From an uncultured Gammaproteobacteria bacterium (GTDB lineage: Bacteria > Pseudomonadota > Gammaproteobacteria > Pseudomonadales > Pseudohongiellaceae): DNA of 64,000 nt. Every line of letters starts with the position of its first letter. Positions within the stretch are counted from its first letter, which is position 1. A program made the translations under genes and the position numbers. Shown here one piece after another: positions 46,268 to 55,625 of this stretch. Where the stretch lies: assembly GCA_903853385.1 (NCBI GenBank), contig CAINTJ010000069.1:1-64000 (forward strand). The letters run 5' to 3'. Below the pieces are notes generated by a model that worked only from the letters and a program-made list of their open reading frames with translations, was not told where the DNA came from and did not search any database.

Positions 46268-47854
46268 ATGAGAGTTTCAGGTAGCAGAGTTTTACCAGCG
46301 ACGTTCGCCATGACAGTGGCGATAGTGGCCACCATATTTTTTGCACCATTGGCCCATGCTGCTGGCTCCATCGCCGCGGCGGCCCGTGCGGATGATTTGG
46401 CACAAGCACGCCAATTGATCAGTACCGGCGCCAACGTCAATGTGCCCGAGCCGGATGGCACCAGTGGACTGCTGTGGGCCGTCTACAACGGTTCACCGCC
46501 ACTCGTGCAGCTGCTGCTTGATGCCGGTGCCGATCCCAACCTGCCTAATTCCCTCGCCATCACACCCTTGCTGCAGGCCAGCCGTAATGGCAACGCCAGC
46601 ATGATCAGCGCGTTGCTGACCCATGGCGCCAAACTTGAAGACGGGCAACTTCGCACCGAACCAGCGCTGATGGCAGCCGCGCGAGCGGGCAACGTTGACG
46701 CAGTAACAGTGCTGCTCAAAGCCGGTGCCAACCCCAATGCCACCGAGCCGCTCGACCAGCAAACGGCGTTGATGTGGGCGGTGGCCGAAGGCCATCTGGC
46801 AGTTGCCACTGCGCTGCTCAACGCCGGCGCCAACCCCAACCTGCAGGCGCGCGTGTCCGAACTGACCAAACGCAAAAATGCCGACTTTCCGTCGGGTGGT
46901 TTTGCGGCGTTGCACTGGGCTGCACGCAACGGCGATGAGGCCATGATCAAGTTGTTGGTGCAGCACAAGGTCAACCTCAATGCCCGGAACGGCGATGGCT
47001 CTACCCCGATGATGCTGGCGATAGTCAATGACCGCTTCGACACCGCCAAGCTGCTGCTTGATCTCAAAGCCGATCCTGATGACGGCTCGCTTTATTTCAT
47101 CACTGAAATGCGTGATGCCACCACCGATTGGCGCGCGCGCGATGGAACCGTCTATCGGGCTGTCCACCCCAACCAACTGCGCGCACTGGATCTCACCCGC
47201 ATCCTGCTCGAAGCCGGCGCCTCTCCCAACACGCCTTTCATCGGGCAAATGCATAACGCATCCATGTGTTGCGACACCAACGTCTTTGCGACGGCGTTCT
47301 ATCGGGCTGCCATCGCCGCCGATGCAGATGGGTTGAAGTTGATGTTGGCGCACGGAGCCGATACCACCTGGAAACCCTCCAAAGTAGCCAAGGCCGACGA
47401 CCCGGTGGCAGGGGCGGCAACCACCATGAAACCCGAAGTCACCAAGACTGCACTGATGATGGCCATCACCGGCGGCAAAGGAGTTGGCGTTGCCGGCGGG
47501 CCCAACGATCTGCGCGAAGGTTTGCCCAAATTCCGCGAAAGCGGTGACCGCGAACCCCTGGATGCAGTCAACCTGTTGCTGCAAGCCGGTGCCGATGTAA
47601 ACGCACGCGGCCCCGATGATGAAACGGCACTGCATGTGGCGGCAAAAGCGCTGCATCCCGGCATTGTGAAAGCGCTGGTCGCGCGCGGCGCCGCACTGGA
47701 TGCCAAAGACAAAAACGGTCTGACTGCGCAGCAAGCAGTCGAGAAAATGGAAGCACCCAAGCCGAAAGAGGGTTTTTACTTCCAGGCGCCACCGGCGCAA
47801 CCCGCTGAAATAGCCGCACTGCTGAAGTCATTGTCCGGGGAGCACGCACAATGA
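46268..47854 (+). CDS. exported ankyrin-repeat protein, cassette 2
   Basis: 528 residues from ATG 46268. The signal peptide ends APLAHAAG. Ankyrin repeats run to the C-terminus (TGANVNVPE, AGADPNLPN, AGANPNATE, AGANPNLQA, KVNLNARNGDG, AGASPNTPF, HGADTTWKP, AGADVNARG, RGAALDAKD), interrupted by the same kinds of insert as the cassette 1 protein (a long QMHNASMCCDTNVFATAF segment). Its stop overlaps the DUF1592-type ATG (ATGA). The solenoid is probably a periplasmic scaffold. Confidence 0.88.
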   Translation: MRVSGSRVLPATFAMTVAIVATIFFAPLAHAAGSIAAAARADDLAQARQLISTGANVNVPEPDGTSGLLWAVYNGSPPLVQLLLDAGADPNLPNSLAITPLLQASRNGNASMISALLTHGAKLEDGQLRTEPALMAAARAGNVDAVTVLLKAGANPNATEPLDQQTALMWAVAEGHLAVATALLNAGANPNLQARVSELTKRKNADFPSGGFAALHWAARNGDEAMIKLLVQHKVNLNARNGDGSTPMMLAIVNDRFDTAKLLLDLKADPDDGSLYFITEMRDATTDWRARDGTVYRAVHPNQLRALDLTRILLEAGASPNTPFIGQMHNASMCCDTNVFATAFYRAAIAADADGLKLMLAHGADTTWKPSKVAKADDPVAGAATTMKPEVTKTALMMAITGGKGVGVAGGPNDLREGLPKFRESGDREPLDAVNLLLQAGADVNARGPDDETALHVAAKALHPGIVKALVARGAALDAKDKNGLTAQQAVEKMEAPKPKEGFYFQAPPAQPAEIAALLKSLSGEHAQ

Positions 47855-50295
47855 CTGTGCCGAAACATTGGGCGCTGGTCACTGGCATAGCCTTGACCGT
47901 ACTGGAACTGACTGCCAGCGCGGCCGACCAGCAAGCTCTACTGCGCAAGGAATTGGCAGATCAGTGGCCCATGCTCGACAAATATTGCATGAAGTGCCAC
48001 AACTACGATGACTTCAGTGGCGAACTCGCACTCGAAGGCATGAATCCCGACGATGTGTTCAAGAAACCGGCGGTGTTTGAACGCGTGCTGCGCAAACTCA
48101 AAATAAGTGCGATGCCGCCGCGCAAGCAACCACAACCAAGTGTTGATGAACGCAAGCACTTTGTCTCTGCACTTGAGCACAACCTGGATGCCGCTGCGAT
48201 GGCGCATCCTTATGCCGGCACCACGACGATCCATCGGTTGAACCGGGCTGAATATGCCAATTCGATACGTGATTTGCTGGGAGTTGATGTTGACCTCACC
48301 GAAATGTTGCCCAGCGATGGCGGCGATTATGGCTTCGACAACATCGCCGAGTTGTTACGCTCGTCACCGCTCTTGCTCGACCGCTACATGACCGTGGGTT
48401 TACGGGTGGCCGATCTGGCTTTGGGTAATCCGGAGGCGTCGGTGAGCGTCACCAACTACCGCATTCCGTTTGACACCACCCAGAACAAGCACCTCGCCGG
48501 TTTTCCACTCGGCACCCGCGGCGGCGTACGCGCTACCCACAATTTTCCGGCTGATGGCGAATACGTCTTTTCCGCTCGCCCCTTGCAAGGAATCGCGGAA
48601 GGCTATTTCGGCATTGAAGGCCATGATCGCCCGCATGAATTCATGGTCTATGTCGACGGCAAGATTGTCTACACCAGCGAGATCGGCGGCGCCGAGCAGC
48701 ACAAGATCAGCGTCGAACAGGGTTTCTATGATGTGATGCCGGTGGTGGACCAGCAACTGACCTCACCCAGAATTCCAGTGACTGCCGGGCCGCACGAAGT
48801 GGTTTTCTCCTGGCGCGAACGAGTGAGTGCAGAGCAAAATTCATGGCAACCAACCCTGCGGGACTCGCTGGAAATACATAACCCCTCCGGCATGCCACGC
48901 CTGGAAAAAGCCATGATTGCCGGCCCTTATGCCGCCACTGGCGTGAGTAACATGGCGCCGCGTGAACGCATCATGGTGTGTGAGCCGCAAGCAGCTGCCG
49001 AAGAAGAGTCGTGCGCGAAAGCAGTGCTGACCAATCTGGCACGGCGTGCCTTCCGTCGGCCTGCCACTGCCGACGACATCACAGCGCCGCTGGCGTTTTA
49101 CAACAACGAACGTGCCAGCGGTGCCGATTTTAATCAGGGCATGCGTGTTGCCGTCGCCCGAATGGTGGTGAGTCCGTTCTTCCTGTTTCGGGTAGAGACG
49201 GATGCCAAAGACGGGGCCCCCGGCGCCGATCATGCGGTCGACGGAGTGGCGCTGGCATCGAGGCTGTCATTCTTCCTGTGGTCTTCTGCCCCTGACGACG
49301 AACTGATGGCGCTGGCTCAAGCTGGCAAGCTGGAAGACGCTACTGTGCGTGAATCACAGGTACGCCGCCTGCTGGCCGACTCGCGCTCCAACTCCTTTGT
49401 CGACAATTTCGTCGGTCAGTGGTTGCAATTGCGCAACCTGGATATGCGCGCCCGTCCCGATCTTTTGATGTTCCCGGATTTTGATGACAACCTGCGGCAG
49501 TCATTCCGCAAGGAAACAGAAATGTTGTTTGCGTATGTGTTGCGGGAAAACCGCCCCGTGCATGAACTGCTGACCGCCAATTACACCTTTGCCGATGAAC
49601 GGCTGGCGCGCCACTATGGCATAGCCGGCGTCACCGGCGCCCGTTTCCGCAAGGTGGCTGTGACCGATCCGAACCGGTGGGGTCTGTTTGGTCATGGCAG
49701 CTTGCTGTCGCTGACTTCGGCGACCAGCCGTACCTCGCCCATCATGCGAGGCAAGTTCATCCTTAGTGAATTCTGGAACAACCCGCCGCCAGCGCCACCG
49801 CCCAATGTGCCGGCGCTGGAGGCGAGCGCGCCGCAGGACCGGCCCTCGACAGTGCGTGAACAATTTGAACGCCATCGCAAGGATCCGGCCTGCGCCAAGT
49901 GTCATGACGTGATTGATCCGGTCGGTTTTGCGCTGGAAAATTTTGATGCCGACGGCTCCTGGCGCAAACGTACCCGCGAAGGCCTTGCAATTGATGCCAC
50001 CGGCGTACTGCTCGATGGCACTGTCGTTGATGGTCCACAGGCGTTGCGGACAGCGCTGCTCAAGGACCCTGAGCTGTTTGCCAGCACGGTGACCGAGAAG
50101 ATGCTGGTTTACTCGCTCGGGCGCGGCCTGGATCCGCACGACATGCCAGTGGTGCGCAGCATTGTTCACAATGCGGCCCGGCACAACTACAGTTTGCTAT
50201 CGATTGTGCTGGGCATTGTCGACAGCTACCCCTTCCTCATGCGCACCAACAGTTCGTCTTCCGGCATCAATGCGGTCGCCACCGCAGGAGAATGA
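47851..50295 (+). CDS. exported di-haem DUF1592-type (PSD-domain) protein, copy 2
   Basis: 814 residues, same architecture as copy 1: a signal peptide ending TASAA, haem site CMKCH (C46, C49, H50), DUF1587 (HRLNRAEYANSIRDLLGVDVDL), the LGTRGGVRATHNFPADGEYVF insert, DUF1595, DUF1592 (LASRLSFFLWSSAPDDELM), DUF1588 (SLTSATSRTSPIMRGKF) and DUF1585 (MLVYSLGRGLDPHD). The second haem site CAKCH (C681, C684, H685) precedes DPVGFALENFD. The two copies clearly diverged long ago, so they may act on different substrates. The start and stop overlap both neighbours by ATGA. Confidence 0.87.
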   Translation: MTVPKHWALVTGIALTVLELTASAADQQALLRKELADQWPMLDKYCMKCHNYDDFSGELALEGMNPDDVFKKPAVFERVLRKLKISAMPPRKQPQPSVDERKHFVSALEHNLDAAAMAHPYAGTTTIHRLNRAEYANSIRDLLGVDVDLTEMLPSDGGDYGFDNIAELLRSSPLLLDRYMTVGLRVADLALGNPEASVSVTNYRIPFDTTQNKHLAGFPLGTRGGVRATHNFPADGEYVFSARPLQGIAEGYFGIEGHDRPHEFMVYVDGKIVYTSEIGGAEQHKISVEQGFYDVMPVVDQQLTSPRIPVTAGPHEVVFSWRERVSAEQNSWQPTLRDSLEIHNPSGMPRLEKAMIAGPYAATGVSNMAPRERIMVCEPQAAAEEESCAKAVLTNLARRAFRRPATADDITAPLAFYNNERASGADFNQGMRVAVARMVVSPFFLFRVETDAKDGAPGADHAVDGVALASRLSFFLWSSAPDDELMALAQAGKLEDATVRESQVRRLLADSRSNSFVDNFVGQWLQLRNLDMRARPDLLMFPDFDDNLRQSFRKETEMLFAYVLRENRPVHELLTANYTFADERLARHYGIAGVTGARFRKVAVTDPNRWGLFGHGSLLSLTSATSRTSPIMRGKFILSEFWNNPPPAPPPNVPALEASAPQDRPSTVREQFERHRKDPACAKCHDVIDPVGFALENFDADGSWRKRTREGLAIDATGVLLDGTVVDGPQALRTALLKDPELFASTVTEKMLVYSLGRGLDPHDMPVVRSIVHNAARHNYSLLSIVLGIVDSYPFLMRTNSSSSGINAVATAGE

Positions 50296-51638
50296 AAATG
50301 TTCATTTCCAAAAAGCACCTGAATCGCCGCCTGCTGCTCAAAGGCGCCGGCGTTGCCATTGCCTTGCCTTTGCTGGATGCGATGGTGCCGGCGCTTACCG
50401 CGCAAGCGGCCACTGCGGCTGGCGCTGGCGCCAGACTGCGCTTTGGCACTGTCTACGTGCCCAACGGCATTTACCCGGCTGACTGGCATCCGGACAAGAC
50501 CGGCAAAGATTTCGAATTCAAGCGCGTGATGAAACCGATTGAAGCCAATCGCAGCTACGTCACCACCATCAGCGGTCTGAAATCACCGGAAGGGCGGCAA
50601 GACATGGGGGGAATTCATATGGGCGCCAGTGCGGCGTTCCTGAACGGCGCCGGTCCGCTTAGCCAAAACGGCAATTTCAACCAGATCAAGTCCAAAAAGT
50701 CGGTCGATCAATACATCGCCGATGCGATTGCCGGCGACACGCCGATCCGCTCGCTGGAAGTGGGTACTGAAGACATGGGCACCGCCGCGGGTGCCTGTGA
50801 TAACTATCCCTGCATTTTTTATAATGCCATGGCCTGGTACGACGACGAAAGCCCGTTGCCGATTTCCATCAGCCCGCAAGTGACCTTTGAACGCATGTTC
50901 GGCGATCCTGGCACTGCTCAACAGCGTCTGCGCCGCCTGCAAACCAAGCAGAGCATGCTGGATTCGGTGCTGGATGAATCCAAGCGACTCGATCGCATGC
51001 TGGGCGCGGGTGATCGCACGCTGCTCGACGAATACCTGACCAACATCCGCCGCACTGAAAGCCAGATCCAGCGCCTGTCCTCACGCGCGGGCGTGATTGC
51101 CAACGCCAGCGACGGGCCGGTCGGCATTCCGGCCAATTTCGATGACCACATGACCCTCACCTACGACTTGCTGCATCTGGCCTGGCAGGGCGACATGACG
51201 CGTGTGTTCAGCTTTATGGTGGGCCACGAAGCCAGCGGTCGCAGCTATGCACACATTGGCGTGAACGAACCCCACCACAACGTATCGCATCACAAGAATA
51301 CGCCGGAGAGCATCGACCGCTATTCCCGCATCACCGGCTACCACATGCAGAAATTTGCCGCCTTTGTGGAAAAACTCCGCTCCACGCCGGAAGCTGACGG
51401 CAACCTGCTGGACTCCGCGTTGCTGTATTTCGGTGCCGGCATGAGCAATGGCCTGTTGCACGACCGCCATAACGTCCCCGCCTTGCTGGTGGGTCGTGCC
51501 GGTGGCCGCCTGCAAGGCAATCGCCATCTCAAAGCCAAGGAAGACGAGCCCACTTCCAACCTGCTGCTGGGCATGGCCGACCTGATGGGAGCTGAAGTCA
51601 AGACCATTGGCATAGCGACCGGTCGCATGGTCATCTAG
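50292..51638 (+). CDS. Tat-exported DUF1552 protein, copy 2
   Basis: 448 residues. The Tat signal NRRLLLKGAGVAIALPLLDA is followed by the DUF1552 domain. The conserved His cluster is N325-E-P-H-H-x3-H-H (NEPHHNVSHH), then an aligned TGYH and GAGMSNGLLHDRH near the C-terminus. Compared with copy 1 it has an extra stretch in the first half (about 95-160). Its translation is coupled to the DUF1592-type gene. Confidence 0.86.
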   Translation: MKMFISKKHLNRRLLLKGAGVAIALPLLDAMVPALTAQAATAAGAGARLRFGTVYVPNGIYPADWHPDKTGKDFEFKRVMKPIEANRSYVTTISGLKSPEGRQDMGGIHMGASAAFLNGAGPLSQNGNFNQIKSKKSVDQYIADAIAGDTPIRSLEVGTEDMGTAAGACDNYPCIFYNAMAWYDDESPLPISISPQVTFERMFGDPGTAQQRLRRLQTKQSMLDSVLDESKRLDRMLGAGDRTLLDEYLTNIRRTESQIQRLSSRAGVIANASDGPVGIPANFDDHMTLTYDLLHLAWQGDMTRVFSFMVGHEASGRSYAHIGVNEPHHNVSHHKNTPESIDRYSRITGYHMQKFAAFVEKLRSTPEADGNLLDSALLYFGAGMSNGLLHDRHNVPALLVGRAGGRLQGNRHLKAKEDEPTSNLLLGMADLMGAEVKTIGIATGRMVI

Positions 51639-51717
51639 CACCGGCAGTCATGGCAGTGGGCAGCCCGGAATAATCGCGGAGCTGTTCAATTACGGGGTTC
51701 ATTGGCGTGGCGGCAGT

Positions 51718-51723
51718 TATAAT
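51718..51723 (+). promoter_or_regulatory. -10 hexamer upstream of the VF530-like gene
   Basis: TATAAT in a GC-rich setting, 38 nt before the ATG. No matching -35 was recognised, so this is a weak call. Confidence 0.35.
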
Positions 51724-51760
51724 GCCGCCCTTTTGCGCTCGCGCCTGACCGGAATCCAGC

Positions 51761-52288
51761 ATGGACAATGACATCAACTACAAAAGCAACCCGCTGCACG
51801 GGGTAAGCCTGAAAACCATGCTGACCGAGCTGGTTGATCATTACGGTTTTGAAATCCTTTATGCTTACTTGTATATCAACTGCTTCAAGACCAATGCGAG
51901 CATCGCCTCCAGCGTCAAGTTTCTGAACAAGACTGACTGGGCGCGTGAAAACGTGGAAGCGTTTTACCTGTATCAGTTCAAGAGCTTGCCGAGAGCGTCA
52001 GCCGATCAATATTTGCTGCCGCCGCGCGACCGGGTTATTCCGGCCAGTCAGCTACCGGGCACGCCGGCAGAGCTCAGCCTCGAAGATGCTGAAAAGCTGC
52101 GCGCCAAGCGTGCGCTGAAAGCCGATGGCTTTCGTTCGGGCCCCGGCCGCAGCACTGCGGCTCAACGCGGCCGTAACGCCGCCCCTCGTGAAAACAAATA
52201 CGAGCGCAAAGCAGCTGACGAAATTGTGAAAACACCAGGCTCTCCGGTCTGGGGTGATGCTGATCCCTGGGGCAATTTCAAGAAGTAA
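51761..52288 (+). CDS. VF530-like (DUF2132) DNA-binding protein with basic tail
   Basis: 175 residues. The first ~75 match the VF530 family ([50 protein letters not shown]-like). The remaining ~100 are a Pro/Arg/Ala-rich, probably disordered basic extension ([19 protein letters not shown]) absent from the compact family members. VF530 folds as a helical double-stranded-DNA-binding domain. Probably a housekeeping gene unrelated to the catabolic neighbours. Confidence 0.8.
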   Translation: MDNDINYKSNPLHGVSLKTMLTELVDHYGFEILYAYLYINCFKTNASIASSVKFLNKTDWARENVEAFYLYQFKSLPRASADQYLLPPRDRVIPASQLPGTPAELSLEDAEKLRAKRALKADGFRSGPGRSTAAQRGRNAAPRENKYERKAADEIVKTPGSPVWGDADPWGNFKK

Positions 52289-52369
52289 CCGGTGTTTACA
52301 AGGCCTGGCAACTCCAGTGGCTGGCCGGGATGGCGGCCGGCGCCTTGCCCCCTGCTTGAGCAGCTTTGG

Positions 52370-52846
52370 TCAAAGCGGAATCACCAATAAAGTATCGGTC
52401 TGGCGCGAGTCAGTGATCACGGTACGTTCGGCAAAGCGAAGTGTGCCATCTTCATCCTGCACCACCACATCCAGATAGATACCGCTTGCAAACAACATGC
52501 TGGCACCGGTATGCATGATTCTCACCACCAGAAAATTGGAAATACAGCGAAAACCGCCGGCAGGCTGCGCTGAAATTTCCAGCGCACTGATCTGGTGACT
52601 ATAGCGATGGGGTTCGTACACATTGATTTTGCGCAAGCCGGTAATGCGGTCCAGCATCATGCCCCGGCCCTTGCACGACATCAGTGCCAGCGGGAAGCCC
52701 CGCTCGTGATTCTCACGGGTAGTCACCTGATAATTGCCGCCGGCTGTAAACAGTTGTGGCCACTGCTCCAGCTGGTCGTCGTCGATAACCCGCACATAGC
52801 GATTGTGTAAGTGCTGGATGCGCCGATGCGTTTCTGAATCAATCAC
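52370..52846 (-). CDS. tphA3: aromatic-ring-hydroxylating dioxygenase beta subunit (TphA3-like)
   Basis: 158 residues with the NTF2-like beta-subunit fold: DDDQLEQWPQLFTAGGNYQVTT, GMMLDRITGLRKINVYEPHRYSH, LVVRIMHTGASMLFASGIYLD and the TDSRQTDTLLVIPL end. These blocks resemble the terephthalate dioxygenase small subunit as I remember it, including the IMHTG and FASGxYLD elements. The subunit is structural for the alpha3beta3 oxygenase. Its start overlaps the alpha gene by 8 nt. Anthranilate- or salicylate-type oxygenases are alternatives. Confidence 0.75.
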   Translation of the reverse strand: MIDSETHRRIQHLHNRYVRVIDDDQLEQWPQLFTAGGNYQVTTRENHERGFPLALMSCKGRGMMLDRITGLRKINVYEPHRYSHQISALEISAQPAGGFRCISNFLVVRIMHTGASMLFASGIYLDVVVQDEDGTLRFAERTVITDSRQTDTLLVIPL

Positions 52847-54086
52847 TGCGCTGCCCCATCAAGGTTCGGTAGCCCTGCCAGAAACCACGAACGGTGGTTT
52901 CATTGGCACGGCTGTCTTTGACAGTTTCGATAGCACTGCCGCCCATTTGCAACAAGGCTGAGCTGCCGGCAGATTCACCAGCCGTGCCGCGTTGCACGTA
53001 TTCGCCTATTACCCCGTCCTCCATCGATACATAGCCGGCCGGGCCAATCAGGTTGGCTTGTTGCAGCCGCAATTGCCGTAGCTCGGCATCATCATCGGCA
53101 TAGCCAAAAAATGTCCAATGCAATTCAGCCTGGTCGGGCCCCTGCGGCACCACCTGTCGCATTGCCAGCGTGTTGTAGATCTGCTGGTGCACACAGGTGG
53201 GGAAAATCGATTGAATCGCGATGGTGATGCCGTCGGCAAACTCCTGGCGGTGATTGAGCAGCGATGGATCCGCCAGCCCGACATCCGCCATGACCGCGCG
53301 CAATTCCTGCGGGTCATAATGGCCGTCCTGCACACTTGCGCCAATCGAATAATTCATCGTGTTCCAGCCGTCATGGTTGACCACCAGGCCACCGCCCATA
53401 GTGAGGCGGTTCAGTTTGAAGGTGGCATAGAACGCATGCAGGATGGTGGCATGGTAGGAATCGCGCGCGTTTTCCATGTACAGCTTCCAGTTGCTGTGCA
53501 TGACCTGGTGGTAATAGCCCAGCACTACCACTGGCTTGTGGAAAACCCGCGTGATATGCGCGCACATGTCCGGGCCCAGATAGGTTTCCAGAGCTTCCAC
53601 ATCATTGCTGAGCGAACCAAATACCAGCCCCTGGTATACATCCAGACGAATGCGCGTCAAGCCATGTTCGGCTTTGACAAAACCAGCTGGCATGCCGCCC
53701 TTGCCTTCGATGCCTTTTTCAAACGGCACCATGCGCAGATCACCATTGAGGTGATAGCTCCAGCCATGATAGAGACAACGCAGGGTGCTGGCGCGCCCGC
53801 AACTCTCCACCGCCACCAATGCACCCTTGTGCTGACAGCGATTGATAAGACCATGCAGCTCACCCTTGTCATCGCGACTTACAATGATGGGAGTCTCACC
53901 AATAAACGTGGTGAGGTAGCTGCCGGGATCCGGCACTTCCACCGCAAGGGCAAGGTAGTGCCAGGTCGGGCCCTGGAAAATCAGCCGCTGTTCCTGCCGA
54001 TAGATTTCATCATCATGGATGAGGCGATAAGGAATGCGGGTGTTGTCGGCGCCAGGCCAACATTGGTCCGGTTTTTCTCTACTCAT
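52839..54086 (-). CDS. tphA2: Rieske dioxygenase alpha subunit (terephthalate dioxygenase-like)
   Basis: 415 residues. The Rieske [2Fe-2S] ligands are C84/H86 (NRCQHKGAL) and C104/H107 (RCLYHGWSY). D209 (ENARDSYHATILH) bridges to the mononuclear iron, held by H212, H217 and probably D357 in SMEDGVIGEYVQ. The start (WPGADNTRIPYRL), FEKGIEGKGGMPAGF, ETYLGP and IGPAGYVSMEDG strongly recall TphA2, which makes a cis-diol of terephthalate. The ferredoxin reductase and the diol dehydrogenase are not nearby. Substrate assignment is family-based inference. Confidence 0.78.
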   Translation of the reverse strand: MSREKPDQCWPGADNTRIPYRLIHDDEIYRQEQRLIFQGPTWHYLALAVEVPDPGSYLTTFIGETPIIVSRDDKGELHGLINRCQHKGALVAVESCGRASTLRCLYHGWSYHLNGDLRMVPFEKGIEGKGGMPAGFVKAEHGLTRIRLDVYQGLVFGSLSNDVEALETYLGPDMCAHITRVFHKPVVVLGYYHQVMHSNWKLYMENARDSYHATILHAFYATFKLNRLTMGGGLVVNHDGWNTMNYSIGASVQDGHYDPQELRAVMADVGLADPSLLNHRQEFADGITIAIQSIFPTCVHQQIYNTLAMRQVVPQGPDQAELHWTFFGYADDDAELRQLRLQQANLIGPAGYVSMEDGVIGEYVQRGTAGESAGSSALLQMGGSAIETVKDSRANETTVRGFWQGYRTLMGQRSD

Positions 54087-55423
54087 TTGCTACGGCCTTG
54101 TGCGTGGCTCGAATAATAAAGCCCCATTACATAAATCATCAGCGCCGCCAGCAGCATCGGAAGCGCAGCCAACTGTAACAAGCTGGCCGTCGTCCAGCCC
54201 CAGCTCAGCAACCCGCCGGCCAGCACCGGGCCAAGGATGGAACCAAAGCGGCCAATTCCCAGGGCCCAGCCCACACCGGTGGACCGCACTTGCGTCGGGT
54301 AAAAAATGACTGCCAGCGCGTTGATACTTTTCTGGCCACCACTGACACAAAAGCCGGCTCCGAACGTTACCCATGCCAGTGCAGCGGGCCCTGCCACCCC
54401 GATGGCGGCCACCAACAAGCTGCCACCCAGATACAACAGGGCCATCACTTTATAAGCGTTGTAACGATCCATCAGCGGGCCCGACACAATGCCGGCCACA
54501 ATGCCGCCAACCGAGATGAGCGTGGACATCAACACCGCGCTCTGCTGGCTGAGCCCGGTATCGGCAAACAACGTGGGCAGCCAGCTTTGCAGAAAATAGA
54601 ACACCATCAGGTTCATGAAGAACACCACCCACAACATCAGGGTGCCCCTGGTTCTGCCCGCGCTGAACAGATCTGTCACAGGTACTTTTGCCACCGGTTC
54701 CAATTGCACCTGTAATTCGACGCTGCCAGCCAGTTGCGGATTTATTTTCTGCAAAATCCCCAACGCCCTGCGCACGCGCGGGGCGCGGCTGCGGGATGCC
54801 AGCAGCAGAAATTGCAGCGACTCCGGCAACTTCACTATCAAAACCGGCAACAGCAACATCGGCAAGATGGCGCCAATCAGGAATACCGCGCGCCAGCCCA
54901 GACTGTCCAGCAGCGTTGCTGCTAACACCCCGCCCACGATGGAACCCAGTGAAAATCCGCAGAACATGATGATCACCAGCGTGGCACGCAGGCGTTTGGG
55001 GCAATATTCGCCGGTGAGTGCGAGCGCATTGGGCATGGCACCGCCCAGACCAATGCCTGCCAGCAGCCGATACACCATCAGATCCGTTACGCCCTGCGCA
55101 AAAGCGGTCAGCAGCGTGAAAAATCCAAACAGCACCACCGAAACGATGATGCTCAGGCGCCGGCCGATGCGGTCCGAGATGGCACCAATCACCAACAGTC
55201 CTGCCACCAGACCTACCTGCGACGCCGAAAACACCGGACCCAACTGTGCACGCGGAATGTTCCACTCGGCGCTCAAGGCCGGCCCCAGATAGCCAATCAC
55301 CTGGGTATCAAGACCATCCAGCAGCACAACCAGGCCACACAGGATAATGACAAGATATTGCAGACGGCTTAGTGGCTGCGAATCTATAAAAGTTGCGACA
55401 TCTGTGTACGGGGCGAGGCTCAT
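54083..55423 (-). CDS. AAHS-family aromatic acid:proton symporter (MFS)
   Basis: 446 residues from ATG 55423 (a GTG at 55441 is possible). Twelve hydrophobic segments. The first helix has the LLDGLDTQVIGYLGPAL signature (DGxD) of PcaK/MhpT-type aromatic-acid carriers. The loop 2-3 motif is GAISDRIGRR, and SGPLMDRYNAYK is the matching loop in the second half. Its stop overlaps the oxygenase alpha start (ATGA), so the transporter and oxygenase form one operon, implying that it imports the oxygenase substrate. Confidence 0.87.
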   Translation of the reverse strand: MSLAPYTDVATFIDSQPLSRLQYLVIILCGLVVLLDGLDTQVIGYLGPALSAEWNIPRAQLGPVFSASQVGLVAGLLVIGAISDRIGRRLSIIVSVVLFGFFTLLTAFAQGVTDLMVYRLLAGIGLGGAMPNALALTGEYCPKRLRATLVIIMFCGFSLGSIVGGVLAATLLDSLGWRAVFLIGAILPMLLLPVLIVKLPESLQFLLLASRSRAPRVRRALGILQKINPQLAGSVELQVQLEPVAKVPVTDLFSAGRTRGTLMLWVVFFMNLMVFYFLQSWLPTLFADTGLSQQSAVLMSTLISVGGIVAGIVSGPLMDRYNAYKVMALLYLGGSLLVAAIGVAGPAALAWVTFGAGFCVSGGQKSINALAVIFYPTQVRSTGVGWALGIGRFGSILGPVLAGGLLSWGWTTASLLQLAALPMLLAALMIYVMGLYYSSHAQGRSK

Positions 55424-55625
55424 GGCCGCCAGTGTACGCACAGGGTGCTGCGCAAGTACATTGTGTTGTTGAAGTTCTCAGTCGTGGAATATCACAAAAT
55501 AATGCATAATTTGACGACAATCCCTTGGTCACCACTTTTCCCAATCTCCGCATTTATGCAGACTGCCCCTTGATTACTGACAACTAAGGGGGGGTGTTGC
55601 CCTACCATTCCAGAGAGCGCCGACC